A stretch of 64,000 nucleotides of DNA from Glomus cerebriforme (Eukaryota > Glomeromycota > Glomeromycetes > Glomerales > Glomeraceae), in NCBI GenBank assembly GCA_003550305.1, contig QKYT01000149.1, positions 92,403 to 156,402 on the forward strand, given 5' to 3'. The stretch's first letter is position 1. Each line of letters opens with the position of its first letter. The translations under genes and the position numbers were made by a program. Under the pieces are notes generated by a model. That model worked only from the letters and a program-made list of their open reading frames with translations. It had not been told where the DNA came from and did not search any database. Positions 57,604 to 64,000 of the stretch are shown piece by piece.

Positions 57604-58938
57604 TTTGGTATAGAGATTTAGATGACTGAAGGAGATCCTTTTTTGAAATGCTAAAAAAAAATAATAAGCGATGAGTGGTGAATGCAGAATTTTGTGTGTG
57701 TACCGTCACGAATGTTACTTAAAACCCTTACAACAAAAAAAAACGCTAAAGTACCCGAAGTATGTAGTGAAAGAAGATTAAAATATGTATATGACCATCA
57801 AGGGCGCAAAAATTCTTTTTGGCGTATATAGGTAAATTTCCGGTGTCTAGCAAATCTTCCGCAAATTTTTTTTTTTTTTGGAATCGGAAAATTTTTCCGG
57901 TAATAAATTTAATCTTAAATAAACTTAATTCTTTATTTTTATTTTTTATCTTTTTTAATTATGATGAGTCAGGAGAAATTCTATATTTGTGGGCTGGAAT
58001 TATTATAATTCACGTAATTTTTCGAAAAAAAGATGCGGAATTACGTTACACAGTCAATAATGAAACCGTCAAACTGGTTAATCATCGCGACACAATGCGA
58101 CTTTGATTGTTTCACGGATTTCTACAAAAAGAAAAAAGATTGAAAACCAGTAATATTACTTGAAGAAATGTTTATTCGTACGACAAACGGAAATTTTCCA
58201 AACACGGTTTATTTTGATAATTAAAAAAAAAAAAATGAAAACTCTAAGCCATAAATCCACTGTCAATAATTATTACGGACGAATTATTGGACATCGGGAA
58301 ATAAAATTGAATTTTTGATTGACATCGGGATTAAGACTGATTTATCAGTATTGTTAATTTATGCATATGTCTTGTTTATAATAATCATTCAGTTGCCAAA
58401 AATATATCTTTCTAAAAAGAAACCTTATCAATTTTAGCATTGAATTTATAAAAGGAAAAATTTTTTTTTTTTTTTTCTCCAAGATTTTTCGTTTGATTGT
58501 TGACGTTAATTAAAATTTGTTATAAATTTTTTCTTTTAATTAATTATTATCCAAAATTTTTTCCCCGCTTTTCATTTTAAAGTAAACGCCCAGTCGTACA
58601 TGATTATTATTATGTAAAATCAAATTTCCTGGAAAAGTACTAGTCAGATTTCCCATCCGGTTGAGAAGTTCCCATAACATTTCCTTCCCCTCCCCTCCCC
58701 CACACAGCTGCGGATTTATTTATAAATAGATTTTACTTTATACATAAATATTTATGAACATAAAAAACATGGCACCACACGCAATATACGCAAGCATGTG
58801 TCAGTTGTGTCAGTTGTGTTACGCCATGGACCGCACGTCGGCATCGGCACCTCTATAATCTATATTGTCCATCTTGACATCACATAATGTGATGTAATCT
58901 CGGACAATAAAAAAAAATACTTCACTTTTACTTTGATT
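57604..58938. other. Divergent intergenic region, F-box gene and RER1
   Basis: About 1.3 kb containing both promoters. A pyrimidine/C-rich stretch at 58680-58710 (CCTTCCCCTCCCCTCCCCCA) and a GTCAGTTGT direct duplication (58801, 58810) lie on the RER1 side. No gene was found. Confidence 0.45.
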
Positions 58939-59876
58939 ATGGCTTCAATGATGTCAACCTCGAGTGGTTCTCTTGATTCAGCAGAACCAAATGGATCTAA
59001 TATTTGGGTTCAGAAAGTAGCTTTGGAAAAAGTATGTGCACTGGGATCTCCTTTTAATAATAACTTTTTATTATATTTATTTTAACCTTTTTTCTTCCAT
59101 GAATTAGCGATATCAAAAATTTTTAGATGAAGTAACTCCATATTATGCGTATAGATGGATTGCCACTGTTGTCATATTGTTATTATTTATGTTACGTATT
59201 TTCACAATACAAGGGTTTTACATAATAACTTATGTAAGTTTTATACTTTCTTTTTGATTCTCTGAGATTGATCTCTTCAGAGTAAATTTAAATTTAAATT
59301 TTATTATTAAATCACTTATTATTTTAATTTATTAGGCGTTAGGGATTTATCTTCTTAACCTTTTCCTTGCTTTTCTGCAACCTAAATTCGATCCTTCATT
59401 AGAAATGGATATTACAGAAAATGAGGGGGAAGAAGGTCCTTCACTTCCTACTCAAGCGGATGAAGAATTTAAGCCATTTATTCGAAGATTACCTGAATTC
59501 AAATTTTGGTATATATTATGATTTTATCAATTATATCTATAAAGTTTTAAATTATTTTTCAGAGTTCTTAATTCTCTTTAATTTATAGGTATTCTACAAC
59601 TAAAGCAGTTATTATATCTTTAATTTGCACCTTTATCCCATTCTTTGACATACCAGTTTTTTGGCCGATTCTTCTTATATATTTCTGTATTCTTTTCGCT
59701 ATTACAATGAAACGACAGATAAAGCATATGATAAAATACAAGTAGGTTTTTTTTGGATTTAAATTTATAAAGGGAAGTTCAACAATATTATACATTTATT
59801 AACTTATTTTATTTATATTCTAAATAGATATGTTCCATTTGATATTGGTAAAAAGGCATATAATGGTAAAAAATAA
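58939..59876 (+). CDS. RER1: RER1, Golgi-to-ER retrieval receptor
   Basis: RER1 is a small Golgi membrane protein that returns ER membrane proteins by recognising their transmembrane segments. Exons 58939-59031, 59108-59233, 59336-59508, 59589-59741 and 59828-59876 join in phase to 197 residues, the normal family length. Signatures are [20 protein letters not shown], then membrane segments ([36 protein letters not shown]), [19 protein letters not shown], two more membrane segments ([30 protein letters not shown]) and the basic [16 protein letters not shown] cytosolic stretch. Four membrane helices give the expected W topology. Confidence 0.95.
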
Positions 59877-60242
59877 ACAAAATGTGTGTCATAATTCAAT
59901 GAATCAAATATAAATTTGATTCATGTATTAATACACCATTTATTTTATTTCATAATATCACAGTATACAATATACATTATAATCAATATCAAACTAACTA
60001 TCTTTTTTTTCTTTTTTTTTTAAAAAAAAAAATTGTAATTATGTTAAAAAGAACAAGAGAATGAATCATCTAACAATATGAATGTTAGATTGGGTGAGAT
60101 ATAAAAACTTTTGTATTCTTTTTATTTTCATATTATTTGTATACATTATAATTATTTCTTGTTATCATGTATCAAATTAATTTTTTTTTTTTGGATTTGT
60201 TAAAATATTAGTATAATATAGAAAGGGAATTTTAAAAGGTCG

Positions 60243-60282
<40 letters not shown>

Positions 60283-60531
60283 TATTATTAATCTATAAAA
60301 CAATTTTTATATTAAAAGAAGTATAATAATTTAATATGATTTGTTAATTTTTATTAAAATGAAATTCAGATGCGAACACTTGTATCTTTTATAATGTATA
60401 TAACTTATATAATAAATAATTTCTTAGCCGTTCAAATTTTAATTTTCTCAAAAATCATGTGACTGTTCAAAAATTTTCTGTATTAAATTATCCATTTTAA
60501 AGTCATTTGGTTTTCTTAGTTTTATAATAAA
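59877..60531. other. RER1-FPG spacer with a T27A13 tract
   Basis: A run of about 27 T followed by 13 A at about 60243-60282 can self-pair. Otherwise AT-rich with no feature. Confidence 0.5.
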
Positions 60532-61872
60532 ATGCCCGAGCTTCCAGAAGTTCACCGTGCTGAGAGAGCTTGTAACGCAAATATAGTTGGAAAAAAAATT
60601 GTTCAAGTTGAAACGGTATGCTTTTATATTTTAGTTATTGGTGTAATAAATATGTTAAACTTATTTTAAAAATTTTAAGCGCGAGGACAAGTTGGTTTTC
60701 GGTAATATTCCGAATGGAAAGTTTGAGAGTAGTTTATTAAATAAGTTTGTTGTAAATACTGGTCGCTGGGGAAAATATTTCTATTTTGGTGAGTAAAATT
60801 TTCTAGATTTGATTAATATCGCGTATTTTAATGGTTTATATTCATTAATATTAGAAATGAATGAAAGTCCAAACCCTGTCTTTCATTTTGGAATGACCGG
60901 AGATATTTGTGTATGTATTATTTTATTTTTAATCATATTAATCTAATTTATTTATTATAAAATTTCCCTCATAGTTTAAGGATCAAGATAAATTTTCTTA
61001 CCGTAATAAAAAATCCAAGAATGATCTAAATGAATGGCCTCCTAAATTTTGGAAATTCATTCTTACATTTGACGATCCGTCTAATACATCTGAAAAAATT
61101 GTGATGGCATTTTCTGATGTACGTAGATTAGCAAGAGTATATTTTACTACCAATTCACCATTAAAAGATGTTCCTATATCAGAATTAGGATTTGATCCTC
61201 TTCAGAACATGCCGGATGTACAGAATTTCAGTAAATTGATTTTGAAGAGAAAGTGTCCGATCAAAGCTTTATTGTTGAATCAACAATTTTCCGCAGGAGT
61301 TGGTAATTGGATTGCGGATGAAGTATTGTTTCAGTCACATATTCATCCTAATCAGTACGCAAATACACTCAATCAAGAACAAATCAACACGCTGCACGAG
61401 AAATTGGTTTACGTCTGTAAGACAGCTGTTGATGTAAATGCTGAATCACGATTGTTTCCTGATAGTTGGCTTTTTCATTATAGATGGAATAAAAGAAATA
61501 AGAATGGAGCATTTATGCCAGATGGGGAGCAGATCGTTTTTGAAACCATAGGTAGTAGAACTACTGCTATTGTACCGAGTGTACAAAAGTTACCTGAAGG
61601 TACAGCAAATTACGCTCCTATGAATACAGTAAGTTATAACCTTCGTGTTCATGTTTTCTAGTTATCAATAAATTATTTATGTATAACATTTATTCCTTAT
61701 TGTAAAGGAATCCCAAAGACCAATACGTAAAAAACGCAAGATTACCGCAGTTGATGATACTTCAATTAAGAAACAAACTGTAAAGCGGGTTCAGCCCCTC
61801 AGAAAAAAAAACGATAAATTATCGGTCCAAAAAAGTGTTGATCAGAAACATGGAAAAAATCGACGCAAATAA
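60532..61872 (+). CDS. Formamidopyrimidine-DNA glycosylase (Fpg/MutM-like)
   Basis: Base-excision-repair enzyme removing oxidised purines (8-oxoG, FapyG) with beta/delta lyase activity. Exons 60532-60615, 60680-60788, 60855-60910, 60975-61628 and 61708-61872 join in phase to 355 residues. The N-terminus MPELPEVHRAERA gives the catalytic Pro (residue 1 after Met removal) and Glu. The catalytic-loop region has GNIPNGKF and GRWGKYFYF, then HFGMTGD. The helix-two-turn-helix is LLLNQQFSAGVGNWIADEVL. The zinc finger of bacterial MutM is absent; the zincless variant seen in plant and fungal Fpg is present instead (IGSRTTAIVPSVQKLP). A basic tail (RKKRKI...KRVQPLRKK) should act as a nuclear signal or DNA clamp. 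Confidence 0.92.
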
Positions 61873-62223
61873 TGATAAATCTGACAAGAAAATCCTCTTC
61901 AAAAATGGATTTGATAACTGACAGTCTACTACTGACGATTCATTAGTAGATATTTATTCAACAAGTCAAAATTGAAGACTTCGATCAAGTAAATTAGCAT
62001 GACACATTCACGTTAAAAGACATAATTAGGAGTGGGACTCTTAAGGTGTACTGTATATATATATATTATATATATTATTTTTTTTAATTGAATTTAGTTA
62101 ATGTGCATCAATCCCAAATAAAGTAACCTTTTGACCAATCAGATCATCTGATGTTCCATTTGTGACACAAAACTAATCGTCACAAAAAGTAATGACACGT
62201 AAAGGCTATAGTTTGACTTTAAA
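61873..62223. other. Spacer with TA microsatellite
   Basis: Short (TA)n around 62053-62078. A GC-richer stretch at about 62130-62210 (GATCATCTGATG, TTTGTGACAC, CGTCACAAAAAG) resembles the small dispersed elements but cannot be aligned with them safely. Confidence 0.4.
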
Positions 62224-62941
62224 ATGTCACTTATAACGCGCTCTTTTCCATTTCATAATTTACATTTACATCAGCCCAACTTTATTCATAATTTAAGATA
62301 TAAAACTCAAACATTTCATTATAAATTATTTCAAAATTTTAATACAGCAATAAAATTACAAGATCAAACAATTTTTAAAAAAAAATTATTTACAAGTAAT
62401 TCATTATTTTTCGACAATTCAATTATTGTTAATTCAACAGAAGAGCCAACAAAAAATGTTAAAGAAAATAATAACAAGAAACAAAGGATTGAAATTGAAT
62501 TAAATGAACAAGATTTGATAGAATCATTTGTAAAAGGTTCAGGTAATGGTGGACAAAAAATAAATACTACATCAAATTGTGTAGATTTAAAACATATTCC
62601 AACAGGAATAAGAGTTCAGGTTAATTAATTTTTTTTAATGTTCTTAAATTTACTTTATTTATATATACTAATGTTATTTTTTATAGTGTCAACAAACCAG
62701 ATCTTTACAACAAAATAGAAAGATAGCGAGAAAAATTTTGGTGGAAAGATTGGATAATTATTATAATGATGAATTAAGTAAATATAATTTAAAAAAAGAA
62801 AAAATTAGGAAAAAACAATCGAAAAGAAAGAAAAGAATTAAAGAAAAATATGGTGATAAAAATAAATTTATTAAAGAGAATGAAGTAGTAGTAGTTGAGA
62901 ATGATACAAATAATATGAATGATATGGAAGATTTTAATTAA
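62224..62941 (+). CDS. Mitochondrial GGQ release-factor-like protein (MTRFR/Rso55 type)
   Basis: Exons 62224-62619 and 62687-62941 give 216 residues. A basic, hydroxylated N-terminus without acids ([17 protein letters not shown]...) looks like a mitochondrial presequence. The domain follows: [20 protein letters not shown], with the GGQ that triggers peptidyl-tRNA hydrolysis, then [20 protein letters not shown] and [13 protein letters not shown] long Lys/Arg tail ([17 protein letters not shown]) binds rRNA. There is no codon-recognition domain, as in MTRFR (C12orf65) and yeast Rso55, which rescue stalled large mitoribosomal subunits. The terminal acidic VVVENDTNN is unusual but not disruptive. 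Confidence 0.9.
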
Positions 62942-63159
62942 ACACATATACTGTCATTTATTATATAAATTTACTTTTACAATATAAAAATTTCAAATAA
63001 TGTGAGTACCAAACGCCCCCCCTGCGGTACCATATTTGGGTCGTTATCCATGAGTTGTAGACCCAAAGATTGTGAATGTATGTATTTAAAATAATAAAAC
63101 GTCCTAAACAAGCTATAGGGAACAGGCCATTGACTATGTGCATAATTTACTTCAGAATC

Positions 63160-64000
63160 TTAAACAAGTAAAACTGCATTAACACATCCATCATTTTCGG
63201 GATTATTTGTAACTTAATTGAAATAAAAAAAAAGTTAGCAAAAATAAATAAATTTTTACATCAAAAAATTCTTTTATATACTACGTACCTTGAGCATATT
63301 TACCCCAAACAATTTTACCAGAAGTTGTAACAAGACCTAATTCAGAAACATTAACTTCAATAACGGTACCTTTAGTAAGTACACCTAATTGAGTATAAAA
63401 AGGACTTTGAGGATTTTTCTTTACACTAATAATTGGTAAACAAAAAGTAGCTCCCAACTCTGGATGTGTAACATGAGCTTTTTTATAACGTAATGCCATA
63501 GGCCTAATAAATCTTTCATATTTTGGTGGTTTACGAGTAAATCCATCTCCAACAAATGTTGCTTTTGTAATCATACGTTTCCATTGTTTAGCTATAAAGC
63601 AAAATTTTGAATGGATAAAATAAACTTATCTTGATCTAAATCACCAAAAATAGGTTACAAAACTTACTTCTATTTTTTCCAGTTTTAACAACTTTAAACA
63701 TTTCATCTTCAGCGATACCTCTAACTTTAGGTAAAGGTACGCTCCATTTACCAGCTTTTTCTTTACGTTTTTGTTTTATCATATTTGATAATATCTTAGC
63801 TCTTTGTTGACCTTCACGATCCAATAAATATGCTGGTACTGCTCCTTCAGGTACTGCTTGTCCATCTTTTTGTTTAGCTGATTTCTCTTGATGTTGTTTT
63901 ATCCTTTATTATATAATAAAAGGATTATTAAACATAAAATAGTAGATAAAAACATTAACTGATAATAAAATAGACTGACTTCTTTTTCATTTCTATCTTT
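63160..64000 (-). CDS. NSA2: Ribosome biogenesis protein NSA2 (3' part, continues beyond window)
   Basis: NSA2 is a pre-60S assembly factor of the eS8/NSA2 family needed for ITS2-region rRNA processing. Exons here are 63980 to beyond 64000, 63903-63668, 63591-63289 and 63212-63160, all in phase. Conserved blocks are [77 protein letters not shown] and the end [17 protein letters not shown]. The frame matches the family without gaps, except that the 5' part (about 80 residues) lies outside the window. It converges on the release-factor-like gene, with 218 bp between the stop codons. Confidence 0.95.

Noticed and set aside
59583..59795. 70-codon minus-strand frame
   Set aside because: Antisense to RER1 exon 4, a membrane helix exon; shadow only.

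Overview
The window is a eukaryotic nuclear segment, very AT-rich, with short GT-AG introns (mostly about 50-110 bp), no operons and no organellar or bacterial signatures. The conserved genes are fungal. The many decayed copies of short cysteine-rich, coiled-coil and kinase-like families in AT-rich spacer look to me like an arbuscular mycorrhizal fungus (Glomeromycotina, Rhizophagus-like). That assignment rests on memory of these families, not on a search. All exon limits were derived by hand from splice signals and reading phase.

Layout. 1-12.8 kb is mostly non-coding and repeat-rich. It holds a 3' exon fragment at the left edge, an array of three palindromes, a small inverted-repeat element, an ATP-grasp gene whose first residues are the tail of a TauD-type dioxygenase (4.1-5.6 kb), a 1.6-kb element with two long terminal direct repeats and no coding interior, an assembly gap, a polypurine tract and a minisatellite. 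12.8-24.2 kb is a dense housekeeping block: RFC1 (DNA clamp loader), a TRM2/TRMT2A-type tRNA m5U methyltransferase, a LARGE/B4GAT1-type glycosyltransferase, a makorin-like E3 ligase and a TGS1-type cap hypermethylase. 24.2-30.1 kb is AT-rich spacer with degenerate repeats. At 30.1-31.5 kb lies an intact TKL-type protein that looks like an N-myristoylated pseudokinase.

31.5-53.2 kb is the accessory region. It contains a 1-kb terminal-inverted-repeat element carrying a broken zinc-ribbon gene, decayed coiled-coil/zinc-module genes, a frameshifted gene with an RNKVAH (HEPN-like Rx4H) motif, a broken Mutator-like transposase with a SWIM finger, a transmembrane P-loop ATPase that appears intact, a coiled-coil plus PD-(D/E)XK-like nuclease pseudogene split by a roughly 370-bp insertion, a primase-like pseudogene and a polyA-tailed dispersed repeat.

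54.7-64 kb is a second compact housekeeping block: eIF1A, an F-box protein, RER1, an Fpg-type DNA glycosylase, a mitochondrial GGQ release-factor-like protein (MTRFR/Rso55 type) and the 3' part of NSA2 running off the right edge. These core genes cover replication and repair (RFC1, Fpg), RNA modification (TRM2, TGS1), translation and ribosome assembly (eIF1A, MTRFR, NSA2) and secretory retention or glycosylation (RER1, LARGE-like). They are not a functional cluster. Scattered single Ns, two N gaps and several homopolymer-associated frameshifts mean some 'pseudogene' calls could be assembly error.
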